64,000 nt of DNA, from NCBI GenBank assembly GCA_038503075.1, contig JBCAML010000021.1, positions 434,001 through 498,000 on the forward strand, read 5' to 3'. How positions within the stretch are numbered: position 1 is the first letter of the stretch; each line of letters opens with the position of its first letter. Below, in pieces: positions 1-10,917 of this stretch. The DNA comes from Gyromitra esculenta (lineage: Eukaryota; Ascomycota; Pezizomycetes; Pezizales; Discinaceae). Below the pieces are notes generated by a model, which had not been told where the DNA came from, did no database searches, and saw only the letters and a list, made by a program, of their open reading frames with translations. The translations under genes and the position numbers were made by a program.

Positions 1-753
1 TGCACATATGTTAGGAACCTTGGGAGTATGGTAGGTTATCTCGATTGCCAACCAACTGATATAGAAAGATGCGATACTCTTTCATGGACTGATTATCATA
101 TGTTTGCTTTATCAGTTTCTATTGTCAATCACTTAGGTGAAAAATGATTGCCAGTTCCGTGAGTCGGGCATCGAGTGGCACCTTCCCAAATGGCGTTCTA
201 GAAAGTTAGCCTACATGTCTGTCTACGACGTTAGAGTTTTTGTTCGCATATAAACTCAGTAGTATCTACGTTGGAAATCTTCTCTAGGTACTTAAGCTTG
301 CTTCCTCCTGTCGCATAAAAATAGGTCACAGTATGATTTCAGCAATACTAGGTATATGTATGAAGTTTTATGCCTACATTCCGTCACGCTCTGTGGGTGT
401 GGCCTGTAGGATGTTGTTGTTGGTTTTTATCTTTTCTTTCTTTCTGTAGCATCCTTGCAAGCTATGTATCGAAAAATAACAAGACTCGGCGGGGTTAATA
501 AGATATATCGTAATTGTGTTGTTATACTATTCCCTACTACTCTAGCTAGGTCGAGACCATTGATCGGCCATCGATGATGCCACCAAAGGAAGCTGCGCAT
601 GAATTACTTCCCCGATCATGCTCACTTAAACCTCGATTCATGATAAAAATCTATTCATCAGGGCGTATGGTCTATGAAATGACCAGTGCACTTGACACAA
701 AGGGCACTGATATATTGTGATATATTGGTAATCCCAAGCCCTCCAACGAACGA
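1..753. other. Gene-free left edge
   Basis: I see no convincing coding region, RNA gene or repeat array. The sequence is AT-rich and stop-dense in all frames and ends at the left inverted repeat of the element starting at 754. Confidence 0.5.
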
Positions 754-1324
754 ATATATGTTCTGACCGGTTTCTCAAGATTGCCGGTTGACAAACTGGC
801 CGGCGTCAGGCCGCTTTACAAATGGGTCAACCGGTTTATAAACCGTGCAACTTGATATATCAGCTGGCCGATACCTAAAGTGTTTTTTTCTCTACCGGGA
901 AAATTGAGTTTGTATGCATATGTCAGATACCACAACTACATGTACTCTGCTTTGATTTGACCGTGCCCACCACAACTAAACCTAACCATTAACTACTTAC
1001 CCCCTTTAGCCCACCCAGCCAGGCAAAGAAAACCTTCGATTTGAAGTAATAAAATCACAAAAAATCGAGCACTGTTCCATTTTCCTCTAAATCCTAGTAT
1101 CCTTAAATAAAATAGATTACAATAAAGAGGGTTTTTAGGTTTGAATTCTACATGGTGTGGGTAGGTGGGCGTGGTCAAAGCAAAGTAGTCTGCATGGTAT
1201 CCTCAACGTTCTTCCAAGCTTTGATTATCGGCCGACTGCAAAAACTTGAACACTTTGGAAACCGGCCAACTGCAAACAGCCCTTTGGAAACCGGTCCCAC
1301 TTACAAACCGGTCAGAACATATAT
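754..1324. mobile_element. Fold-back/MITE-like element with perfect 20-bp terminal inverted repeats
   Basis: The outer ends, 754-773 and 1305-1324, are perfect 20-bp inverted complements (core TTCTGACCGGTTT). Several CCGG-centred subterminal motifs (ACCGGTTT, AAACCGG) lie within about 100 bp of each end, in opposite orientation at the two ends. A second inverted match lies further in: a TTTGACC...GCCCACC block near 955-972 on the left and its complement near 1168-1185 on the right. No transposase-like ORF is visible inside, so a non-autonomous DNA element is the best reading. The superfamily is unknown. Confidence 0.6.
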
Positions 1325-1722
1325 GTGCACCATAGCAAGTAGTATGCATATGCAATTAGTATTGGATTAGAGATATGAAACGGGGGCGAAAGATAAATAG
1401 CATACTGTAGATAATTCTCGTAATGGCAGGCCGGACCCTTACGCAAGATATCTCAATGCCTATCCTCAGCGTTACAAGGAACTTGCTTTTTGGATGCTCA
1501 GTCTTCGACTAACTGTCCACGGCTGTAGGTAACGTATCATTTCAAATTTTTGAGGTCGCCTTGTCGTGTGAACTAGGAGTGCGACTGCAAAGTCAACTTC
1601 TCTATTTAAGTAGCATGGCTTCGCCCTCACTCCGCCATTCTCAAGAAATCAAACCTACCTCATACCTCAACCAAAAGCCTTAAATCACAACTCTCGCCTT
1701 ATTTACGCAAACATACTTCAAA
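1325..1722 (+). promoter_or_regulatory. Upstream region of the 1723 gene
   Basis: About 400 bp between the fold-back element and the start codon. A TATA-like TATTTAAG lies near 1602-1609, followed by a C/A-rich stretch typical of a fungal 5' leader. No other signal is recognised. Confidence 0.35.
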
Positions 1723-2211
1723 ATGGCCGCACGCTACACTGTTACCCTCACGATCGAAAACAACCTCGGAGCCGATATGACTATCGTCCAGGGAAGTCCG
1801 AGTCTGTTGTTCGGGGAGGTGGAAGCTGGCGGTGCATTTCCTCACACCATTGGAGCGAACAAGACGTCCATGGACATTGTGATAACTACCAACAACGGTG
1901 AGAATCTCAAGATATTAATTGACAGAAGGAAAAACTAAGCTGACTTGGATATCGTAAAAGCCAATAGCGGTGTTCAGGGAAACGCTACCTACAAGACTAC
2001 TCTCAATGGAAGAGTTGGTTACATTACTTTGGTTTTCAAGAGCAACAATGCAGGGACGCATCAGGCTATTGTCTCTGATAACCCGTACATCGAGGTCGTC
2101 GCAGAGCAGGTTGGGAACACGACGCCGTTGAGAGGTTTGTCCATCTAATTGGATTACGAAAGGGCTTGACTGATAAGATGAACAGCCAAATTTATCGTTA
2201 ATCCCTCTTAA
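1723..2211 (+). CDS. Small beta-rich protein, paralogue of the gene at 6061 (possibly aegerolysin-like)
   Basis: Three exons: 1723-1897, 1961-2134 and 2186-2211, giving 124 residues. Intron 1 (63 bp, phase 1) has donor GTGAGA, a CTGAC branch point and an AAAG acceptor. Intron 2 (51 bp, phase 1) has donor GTTTGT and acceptor ACAG. The short third exon ends FIVNPS. The model is supported by the gene at 6061, which has introns at the same places and phases. There is no signal peptide or membrane segment; alternating polar and hydrophobic residues suggest a small beta-sandwich. Length, an N-terminal TLTIEN-type strand and a G-x-x-G before the central strand recall aegerolysins, but this is a pattern-level guess and the cysteines and aromatics typical of that family are mostly absent. 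Function unknown. Confidence 0.6.
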
Positions 2212-2418
2212 GGGAATCCGAAGATCCCACGAATATTGGCCAGGTTATGGTGGTGGAATTTCCTTGGCTATGTTCGGTTGATGGTGATAATATCGATACG
2301 GTGGTGATGGTGGTGGTGATTATGGTTATGATGATGATCGATGGAAAGTTGGTGGATTTGACTGAGAGTAGGAATATATGCTTCAAATAAAATTCTGGTT
2401 ACACCAGTGACAAAGTTT

Positions 2419-2616
2419 CAGCAGTAAATTTTTTTTTTTTTGAATCGTCATTTCATTGTTTAAATGGGTAGAAGAATATCGCATGCAACTGAAGTGATGG
2501 CATGAGCAAAACCCCCAGTAGTAAATTTTTTTTTGTTAAATCATTGTTTCACTGTTTTATCTAGGTACGAGAATGTCACATGCAACCGAAGTTATAGCGT
2601 GAACAAAACCTTGCCC
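2419..2616. repeat. Diverged tandem duplication, about 100-bp unit
   Basis: Unit 1 (2419-2515) and unit 2 (2516-2616) share the order CAG(C/T)AGTAAA, a T-run, a TCATT block, CATGCAAC(T/C)GAAGT and (A/G)CAAAACC. A third copy appears to begin at 2617 and is lost after a few bases. Confidence 0.6.
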
Positions 2617-3990
2617 CAGTAGTGAGTCAAGCCTCACCTACATATATATAGTACTAGCACACACTTGCCCCACAGTAACATAACTAGGACTAAGTACCTC
2701 GTTCAGCTGAGGAAGTTGAATTTGTTCGTATTTCCACCAGGCTTTGTACTCGGAATGACCCTAGATACATATCCTAGAGTATACGTAAGCTATTCATCTG
2801 AGATATACTACGAGTGCATGAGGGGGAAATAGTGAGCTAAACTAGTGTTATTTATTTATTTAATAGGTACGCTGACCCAGCGCGATCCAACATCTCCAGA
2901 TGATATTGCATACATGTACAAGATGCGGTCGGGATGAGAGCCAAGAAATAGTAGTTAAGTGGTTGGTACTTGTAGATTTGTATAGCAATGTCATATAAAA
3001 GCTACGCTCTCTCAGCGCTAACTTCACCCTGCAGCTGGGGTTTCCTCCATGAATCCACTGTTCTTAGTGATTTGAGTTTAGGGGTTAAAAAATGGTAAGA
3101 AAATAGGGATCTATGGATCTCCCAAGCCTCTGGTATAGCTGATTTTATTATTATTATTCATCAACAGGAAGTGTGGCTTAAAAAATTGTGAAGTGGCCAC
3201 TTTTGGTATGTTTTGGGGGTGGGTGAGGACTTTCCGACCGCATCTTGTAGTATCCCTCAGGCACTACGGGTTAGGGGCAAATATGACGAAATGTGGCACG
3301 CCTTCCCAGCCTTTCAACAATCACATCTCCTTAACACCAATACAGCTATCAATTCAGAATGTTGTATAGATATTGTAAACTGAGATTATTTGGTAAAACT
3401 GGGGGAATTCAAACAACTATGGGTCTCAAGGAGAGGACTGCACCGCCACGTTCGCCAGACCTAGGTACATCCAAGAATAGTACAGTTACGCCCAACAAGT
3501 TGATGCGCTTTTTGAAGTACCACGATGCAGCAGGCTCAAGGAAAGTGGACCAAACACAACCAAAGCATTGCTACTCAATAGAAAAGAAATTGTGTGGTAA
3601 CTAAACACATATATAACCTATTTACTTGATGGTGGGACTGAAATAAAATTCTACTATTTTTGAAGAGGGTTTGGTATCACTTCGGTGCGTTACAGTACTT
3701 CGAAAAGCGCATGGACATGTTGGACACAACTGTACAACAAGGCTCAACCAACACCTCACCACCACAATAAAAAAAGAAGTTATGTTACAAGCGAGTTGAC
3801 TAAGCAGCTCTCAGCTTAGTGGCGCTTCGCTGCGTCTATCAACACCCTGAGGCTTAAGTATCTGCGCTGATCATGAGAGAACATGAATTCGAATGTATAC
3901 AACAATGCAAAAACAAAAAAGATGAGATTTTGATATGTCAATTAGAGTCCCAGTAATCTATCCCTGACAAGAAATCTTTGGATGGCATGA
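2617..3990. other. Gene-free spacer
   Basis: No supported gene. The open frame at 3359-3604 has no recognisable features and no splice context. AT-rich with short homopolymers. Confidence 0.4.
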
Positions 3991-4257
3991 TGGTCATAGC
4001 ATGGCACGGGCGGATGGCGAACATAGTCTAATGACGGACAGGGGTCAGCTTGGCAAGGACTATTGGGATGGCACTGACTTTTTGTACCTTTATATAGCCC
4101 TGTACCCTCTTGATAACCAGTATTATGTGACCTTTTTTTACAGTACAAAAATCGGTATTCTTTCTATAGTCCTGTACCCTCTCAATAGTTCTGCCGAGAC
4201 CTAACCCCTGTTCGTCATTTGACCGTGTTCACCATCCGCCCATGCCACGTTGTACCT
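3991..4257. mobile_element. MITE-like element with about 57-bp terminal inverted repeats
   Basis: The left arm 3991-4048 and right arm 4201-4257 are inverted copies. Over the best-aligned 48 bp I count 40 identities, and 7 of the 8 differences are transitions. The interior is about 150 bp and contains two direct copies of a CCTGTACCCTCT(T/C) motif (near 4099 and 4171). No coding capacity. The clearest shared block is GGGCGGATGG, with the complementary CCATCCGCCC on the right. Confidence 0.6.
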
Positions 4258-4928
4258 ATTCTGCTGGCTTTTGGAGAGGAAAAAATAACACTCAGAGTTT
4301 TATATACCTACTAAAACGTTTCCTAATATGGCTATTTACCAGCTACCAAGGTTGTTGATTTTTGCGAAAAGTCAAAAATTCTATCATAGAGGTTACTAAA
4401 TTAGAGATACCATCGAGATCCAGCTTGTTAAGGGGCTTCACGTTATGTTATAGAAAATATAGTGGCCTGGGAGCCATTTAGCCAGACGTTGTACCACTTT
4501 TGCGTACCCAGGCCCGAGCATAATCTTTATCCACTCTAGTTCTAAGGCATGAAGCCTTTACATATGCTCTAGATTCATCACCAAATGATTGCGAGACAGT
4601 AAAAATTGACTTTTCAGTATTCTCAGCGATTATATAAAAGCTATAATATTAGGAGTAAGGCTTGCTAGCGCAGAAAGGCTTCCTATATTATTTTACTTAC
4701 TCATGCGTATATGTTGTTTTGTGTTCCACGCGTACGCCGATTGGATAGATACCGGCACTCGATAGAACCATGTTACAATAACGCTATGCATACTGCGCGT
4801 GCACGCGTCGCCCACATGGGTAAGTACAGCCAAACAAATCTAACAGCGTACACCCTCCAGTAAAACCTAGGGTAAGATGAAACCCAGAATACTCCTGACA
4901 AGCAATAACCAGAAATTAGTCAAACTCG

Positions 4929-5550
4929 AATTTTAAACTTACCATTACCACTAGGGCATAGTTTAGTGCTTTTTCATGGGAATGTCGTGAAAATTAGTAA
5001 AACCTCTTCCGATACGCAAGGCCATAGTGACTCTACGAAAAGCATCGCTTCTCCCTTTGTTCGTAGAATCGTGACATAGAACTAGCATAGGCGATCTTTT
5101 CTGATGTGGTTTGCGGTTCCACGACATATCATTCCTCTTCTGGTGATCTGAAAAGCTCTTCAGATACCTAGAAGAGGGGTAGTGACACCTCACTGGATGC
5201 CTTCCCGTAAAATCTGGATTCGAGGCTAGAGTAGTTCAGACAAACGAAAGCCAGAATTTAAACTTGAACTTCAGATCTATTAACAGTAGCAGTACCAAGT
5301 TTGATGATTACTAATTTTTTTTTTTCATAGGAAAATCGTGAAAATTAGCAGATATCTCCCAATACACACTGCTATACTACATGTAGTAGTAACTCTGTAT
5401 AGAAACCTCTCTTTTCTCGTTATTTGAAGAATTGCAACCGTAGAACTGGCATAGGTGACCTCTCTTCTGGCATGGTTTCTGGTTGCCACGGCATATCGTT
5501 TCCCTTCAAGGAATCTGAAGGGCTTCAGATATTTGGAAGAGGAGTGGGGA
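4929..5550. repeat. Pair of diverged direct repeats
   Basis: Copy 1 (about 4929-5190) and copy 2 (about 5247-5550) align in order: an AATTTTAAACTT-type block, TTTTCAT(G/A)GGAA, TCGTGAAAATTAG, TAGAACT(A/G)GCATAGG(C/T)GA, CACG(A/G)CATATC and CTTCAGATA, then (A/G)GAAGAGG. On the minus strand both copies keep an open frame of 76-78 codons beginning with similar serine-rich and basic segments (SSRYLKSF versus SSKYLKPF). A duplicated element or relic coding unit; identity unknown. Confidence 0.55.
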
Positions 5551-5560
5551 CCCCCTGCCA

Positions 5561-6060
5561 TGATTCTACAACATGAAATTGTCAGATCGGTTGTCAGGTA
5601 TGCCTCAGTCTACCTTACTACTCTGAAGTACTTCAGATTTTTACGATAAGGCATCCAGTCAAAACCGCAGCTGTTTCTTGTCGTAGCAGGCTGATCAGTT
5701 CTGCGACTGACCAATGTCGGTAACGGTCTATGTGCGCAGTACTCTTGCTATACCCTAATTAGCTTTCTTTCTTTTGCTTTTTTTTAAGAAAAATAGTTAT
5801 GGTATCAAGAGAATAAAAGGGGGATATCTATGCACCAGATATTTGTTGCACCTACCTCCCCCAAAAAACCCAAAAGTAACCCAAAAATGCTATTCACCAC
5901 CATACCTACCACCAGAAGAAGAGGTTTTGAAGCCGCGAAGGGTTTACTTGCCACTACGCTGGAATTTCCTAGGTTTTGGGCTAGAAATAATGCTCTTGGA
6001 CTTAGAACTAGTCCACGGCTTTACCGAAGCAGATCGGGACGTTGCTGCTACGGCTCGTAC
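5561..6060 (+). other. Upstream of the 6061 gene
   Basis: An open frame runs from 5830 into the 6061 gene, but its first 77 codons are basic and low in similarity to anything in the paralogue at 1723. It could be a misread leader or an N-terminal extension. A second frame ends just before 6061, so a frameshift at the original start is possible. Confidence 0.35.
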
Positions 6061-6514
6061 ATGAAAATTACGAACCACTTGGGGAGTGAGCTTGTCAGGC
6101 TCGAATATGCCTCAAACCACGGCACAATGGTGCAGACTTGGCCTCAGCGTATCATCCCTGGAATCACAACTAGTACTATCGAGGTAGTGACTAATAACGG
6201 TAAGCCCATTTGATACCTGATTGAAAGTGTGTGCCGGATACTGAAAAGCCGAATAGCTACAAGAGGCTCCCAAGGGTTCGTTCGCTATACGGCAAAGTTT
6301 GGTGGGAACACCGCAATAATGATGTTTGGCTACGAGTGTAATAACAACACCGAATGGGCATGGGCTTTGACGAACAACAGTAACATATTAGTCGAAGCAA
6401 GGAGGATGGGTGCGAACAGGCCATTGACCAGTTTGTTTCATAGATCGAACGCTGGAGGTTCCAAGCTGACTAGTGTGGACAGTCGAATTCGTTGTTTCTG
6501 AATCCACTCAGTAA
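6061..6514 (+). CDS. Divergent paralogue of the 1723 gene, start uncertain
   Basis: Exons 6061-6199, 6257-6430 and 6483-6514. Intron 1 (57 bp) has donor GTAAGC and acceptor ATAG; intron 2 (52 bp) has donor GTTTGT, a CTGAC branch and acceptor ACAG. Both are phase 1 and match the 1723 gene exactly in position, down to the unusual GTTTGT donor and the tiny last exon (here ending FVVSESTQ). By eye the two proteins agree at roughly 30% of positions over the last two thirds, including a PL(R/T) at the intron 2 boundary. The start is the weak point: ATG 6061 lacks the first strand of the paralogue, and sequence resembling it just upstream is in another frame. The copy may therefore be N-terminally damaged. 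Function unknown. Confidence 0.5.
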
Positions 6515-7807
6515 ATTGAAGATTACAGTAATGATCAAGGATTATTAGGTGGGGGGCAAGGCATCAAATTATGTCAGAATTGTACTTATCCTAGCCATAA
6601 CGAGTGCTATGAAATAAATTAAATTTGGAAAAGAGCATGTTAACCGGATATCCCCATACGATAAAACCCCCCAAAAGAGTTCGGTCCACTACAAGGGAAC
6701 CTTTGAAGGTTTACGGACATTTATTTTTAAGGCGTTATATAATTCTCAGTTGTAATGATGTGGTAATTAGTCTTGCGCGTCCGCGATACACTTGGAGGTC
6801 TCAGATTCGAGGACTACATATGCATGTAATTAGTTATCTGCTTCTCATAAAACTGTACCAGATAAGCCAGATCAGAAATTGTGATTTGAGCACGATGCAG
6901 GGCTTACTAACTTGGCTCATCGACGATTCATCTTGCACACGGTTGATATTTTTAGCTTTATAGCGGGTAATGATTCTCGAAACGGATTACTACACTCGCT
7001 GTTGACATCTGCTCCCATGAAAGTATAACTATCTGTACTGGTCCGGACCTTAAGTATATAGAAAGATCGAGATAACAACGCGCAGTTAGTGAGAAGCCTA
7101 AACCTTAGCTAAGCTGTCAACATATAAATATGTACCTCTCGGCACAATTTACCCGCTAGTAGTTGTCATGTCAACATGGTTTCTTCGATATAAAAAATTT
7201 CAGGTGAAAGAACAGCTATGTGTCGCATACATATTCCCTTGCATAAGAGCGATTTAGGGGATGATTAATCTGGCCACATGGTGGTAGTAACGGCGGTGAT
7301 GATAAGTTAGTAGAGACTAGAGCTAAGCGAGTGATGGGGGGTGATCTGGCACTACGGTGTCTATTTATTTATTTATTTATTTATTCGGCATGTTCAAGTA
7401 CTACAGCGCCAAATAGTACATGCATATGTACTTACTTAATAATACATCACATACACAGCACACCCATACTGCTGACCATAAATTTTCCAAAAAGCGCAAA
7501 ATAAATCCCGACGCCCGCACATCAGATTTTCACCATCTAGACATAAATGCTTAGTGCCAAGACTAATTCCTCTTGGCATCACTCACGGAGATATTTGTAC
7601 AATAAATAAGAACAAATAGGCTGCAGCTGGGCACGAGATAGAGGTTTCGAATCTAAATTCGTGTGTAAGGCGCAGTGGATTAAAGTTTCCCTAATTTGCC
7701 GGCAGCATTATACTTGGGAGAATAACTTATGCTCAGGCACTGCTTGCGGCATATATAGGGTTGTTAATTATTACATTGCCATTGTCGGTTGCTCCACAAG
7801 CGTGCCC
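6515..7807. other. Gene-free spacer with a TTTA microsatellite
   Basis: No supported gene. A (TTTA)n-type tract lies at about 7362-7385. The open frame 6625-6963 has no features that suggest a protein. Confidence 0.45.
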
Positions 7808-8060
7808 TTTAATTCTACAGGAGCTCTACAGCGATGGGAAACGTATCGGGAAATGTATCAATTCGCCTGTAAGATACATGTATTTGTGTGGGAAAGGCAT
7901 CGGTAAAGGCATCATTTTGTCTGCAATATATTTGTATGGGAAATGGATCGGTAAATACATCGTATCGCCTGCAATACATTGGTAAGGGAAAATCACAAGT
8001 AAATGCATCAATTGCCCCACAAATATTTGTATGGGAAAGGCATCGGTAAATGGATCAGTA
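7808..8060. repeat. Degenerate minisatellite, about 48-bp unit, five copies
   Basis: Five copies of a unit built around (A/G)TGGGAAAGGCATCGGTAAA occur with starts near 7833, 7888, 7938, 7983 and 8032. Most are preceded by an A/T-rich ATATTTGTATGGG segment. Spacing is 45-55 bp. Copies differ by substitutions and small indels. Confidence 0.7.
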
Positions 8061-8093
8061 AAGGTGTAGTTAGGGAAAAGGTATACTTCTCCA

Positions 8094-8425
8094 TCCCTTT
8101 CCCGTGCCATTCCCGTGCCTTTCCCAGTGTCTTTTCCAACACTGCAAATTGCAAAAAGAGCCTCAAAAAGCGAATACTCAGGGAGAGGAGTTGAAATCAC
8201 AACCTCCTATACACATACCACCTACTTTATCCCAAGCCAGAACTCTGGTTATTTGAGCTACCTATTGATATGTATCTAGTCCGATTGACAGCCTAGTGAG
8301 TTTGTCCTTTCGAGAAAACTCATACTTCTAACACTTTTACCGATGCCTTTCCTGATGCATTTCCCCCAACGACTTTCCCTACACCCTTCCCTACACCTTT
8401 CTTGATGCCTTTCATGCCTTTCACG
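8094..8425. repeat. Inverted, shorter copies of the minisatellite motif
   Basis: Runs of CCTTTCC, TACCGATGCCTTTCC and related words at 8094-8128 and 8334-8425 are the reverse complement of the GGGAAAGGCATCGGTAAA core at 7808-8060. The whole 7808-8425 block therefore has inverted symmetry. Confidence 0.55.
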
Positions 8426-8447
8426 ATTTCATTTGGGTGGGCAACGC

Positions 8448-8487
8448 GCATATTGATTCGTTCCCCCGCATATTGATTCGTTCCCCC
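8448..8487. repeat. Two tandem 20-bp units
   Basis: Two near-identical copies of a 20-bp unit (GCATATTGATTCG followed by TTCCCCC) lie head to tail. Confidence 0.7.
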
Positions 8488-10089
8488 CCATATATAGTAG
8501 AGGAGCTCACCGAGCAGGTCGCGTTTCCAGCGCTAGATAAATTGAAAATGGGAAGACGAGCATCTACGAAAAGGGGCTAAGAGATCTTATTGAGTTTTCA
8601 GACCTCTTTGGCCCCCGGGGGGGTGGGTCCAGCTAGCAAGAGAAAGCCCACTACGAAATTTAAATTGCTGGAGTTTTGGACCACGATCGAGTATTATTTT
8701 TAGCTCAGGATATATATGCCGAACGAGATATAGGCGAAAGCAGAAACTATATATACGGGCTAGGAGTTCGGCCAATAGAAGGATTCCCGAAAGTCAGGCT
8801 CCCAAAACCCGTCTAAGCTAATATCAGAGATATACTACTTTAGGACGGAGCCCTCAGTAATAGTAGGACACAACACTGATAGTTTCAACCGGAATGCCTG
8901 AAGATGGGATATGAAAGGAGAAGGAAATATGTGGTTCCGGTTATTTTGTGTTGTCGTGGCTCTAGTGCTGGTTACAGTTATAACTAATTGGCGATATAAA
9001 CAAAACAATAGAAAAACCGAAATGTCCGAATTGATAGCGAGTGATACAGTATGACCCTGGCGTGTGATAGCTACATGTGTCCTAGCGCTTAGAACCTAGA
9101 TGTAAGCTCCCAAGGCCATAAATTCTGATCTATAGCGTATATTCAGTTATAGTTGAATAAGTTCCCTTTTTTTCCTTTTGTGTTCACCTACCATTCAAAC
9201 CACATGTATATCTCTATTAATCTCTGGACCATAAGATCTTAAGAGCACATGCACCCCATGCGAAGAAGAACAGAGAGGCGCGAAGTGGAATCACATGCAA
9301 GGTTGAGAATTCTCGAAAAGAGGTTACGAGAACAGACCAAACTAACTCAGAGCATCAATTTTAGACTAATACCACGTGTATGCCGGTGCGATATCGCGAT
9401 ACCAGTTTACAGCTTCCGCTACAGAACTCAACCTTGGCATTTTGAATTCGTGTATAGCGCACATGACCAGAGAGATTTGAGTGGCTCTTCTATATGTACG
9501 AGAGAAAACACACTAAACAAGGCCCTACGCTCCATAACGGCGACTATTTCCGGGCTGTTGACGCTCTGAGACGGCCAGAATACCAGTGCAATTCGGAATG
9601 AACCAAGGGGCGAGTTTGTGGAATGCAATTTGGAGACCATATATAAAAGAAATGTGCATGGCGAGGAAAAATGGGCCGCAAGAAGCAGAGAGAGATTGTA
9701 CTCGATGTTCCAAAACTAAAGCAATAAGATAAACAGACCATAATCGATTTTTGGTGGTGGTGGGATGGTAAAAGGACGGGTGACATATCATGATTAACCT
9801 TAGCCATCAAGGTGACCGCCCCAGCAGATCAAACCCAGCCCACACCGGAAACCCCATTTCACTGGGCAACAGTAAAACACCACTACAGAGCACCATACCG
9901 TGATACCTCATGACCCACCCTAGACGCGGGCTACAGCAGAGCCAAAAAGCTTAAGACAGAAACTGAGACGTCCCGATAACGCTAATCAAAGACAGGCAAA
10001 ACTACCCCCGAGTCAGTATGTAGAAGATCTGTTTAACATGGCGTCTCTCTATCTGGGTCCGCAACGTAATGGAAGGTAGACAAGCAAGA
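8488..10089. other. Gene-free spacer
   Basis: Several open frames of 60-106 codons overlap on both strands (for example 9249-9569 and the minus frames at 9428-9810). None has recognisable domains, and I treat them as chance. Confidence 0.4.
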
Positions 10090-10489
10090 TAATGCCAAGC
10101 AGGAGGCGTATCGTGATATTTCATGATTTGAATTCGCTCTACGTATGCTCATACGTAACGCTCACAAGAAGGGGAGAGAAATGAGTAGCTTATGCATAGC
10201 ATAGCCTTCGCTGACGAAGAGATTTTAGCCGTGCTCGTGGAAACTTTAATAATGCCAACGATGACGGACAAACGAGCGAACGAATACGATTTGGTGCTCA
10301 GCAGAGTGGATACGGGATCCGCCGGGAGAAGTAATTCACAGTCAGGGCCAGTTCAGTCCGAGCGTTCGGAGTGGGTAATTGACCGTTGGTTGGGAGGAAA
10401 GAGTTGATCGGGGAAAAGGAATCTAAGCTTCCTAGCGAGTCAAACGTCGCTGCTGACATTATTACATTCGGAAAGGAATAAGAACACGG

Positions 10490-10917
10490 GCCAAGGAAAT
10501 TTTTCTGGCTTGGCGTCGTTGCAGAGAGGAGAGAACTTGCCCTAACCCCTGCTCAACACTTCGGCAGCCCCGCCAAGGTTGCGATAACATGTGATCATTG
10601 CTGAGAAATGGATGGATGGATTTTTTCTCTCGATGATTTCACCTCCCTAGCATTAGTAACGAACGAACTTCACAGAGCTCGCTTCGCAAAACGGAGAAAG
10701 AGAGAGAGCCTTGCACAGCCTCCTTATTTTCTCAGGATAAATTGAGGACTCACGCATGATTTGGCGGCAATGGACGGTCGAAAGGGCTCGCAATGGCCGA
10801 ATCAAAGGCCTCTTACGGCTTGGCGGCGCTTGGCGGCATGGCGCCAAGAACGCCAAGGAAGCGCCCAGGACAATAATGGCCGGATGGGGATTAGATGCCA
10901 AGTGTATAAGTCTTGGC
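10490..10917 (+). promoter_or_regulatory. Cluster of PacC-type binding sites (GCCAAG) upstream of pacC
   Basis: Nine perfect copies of GCCAAG or its complement CTTGGC lie at 10490, 10509, 10572, 10819, 10829, 10843, 10852, 10897 and 10912 (first base of each); a tenth lies at 10094. Four of them fall within 39 bp (10819-10857), two on each strand. GCCARG is the known target of fungal PacC/Rim101 zinc fingers, and the next gene downstream encodes PacC. Autoregulation is the natural inference. Confidence 0.7.

Noticed and set aside
7362..7385. TTTA tandem tract considered as a CRISPR-like or regulatory array
   Set aside because: Simple microsatellite; no CRISPR arrays are expected or seen in this eukaryotic DNA.
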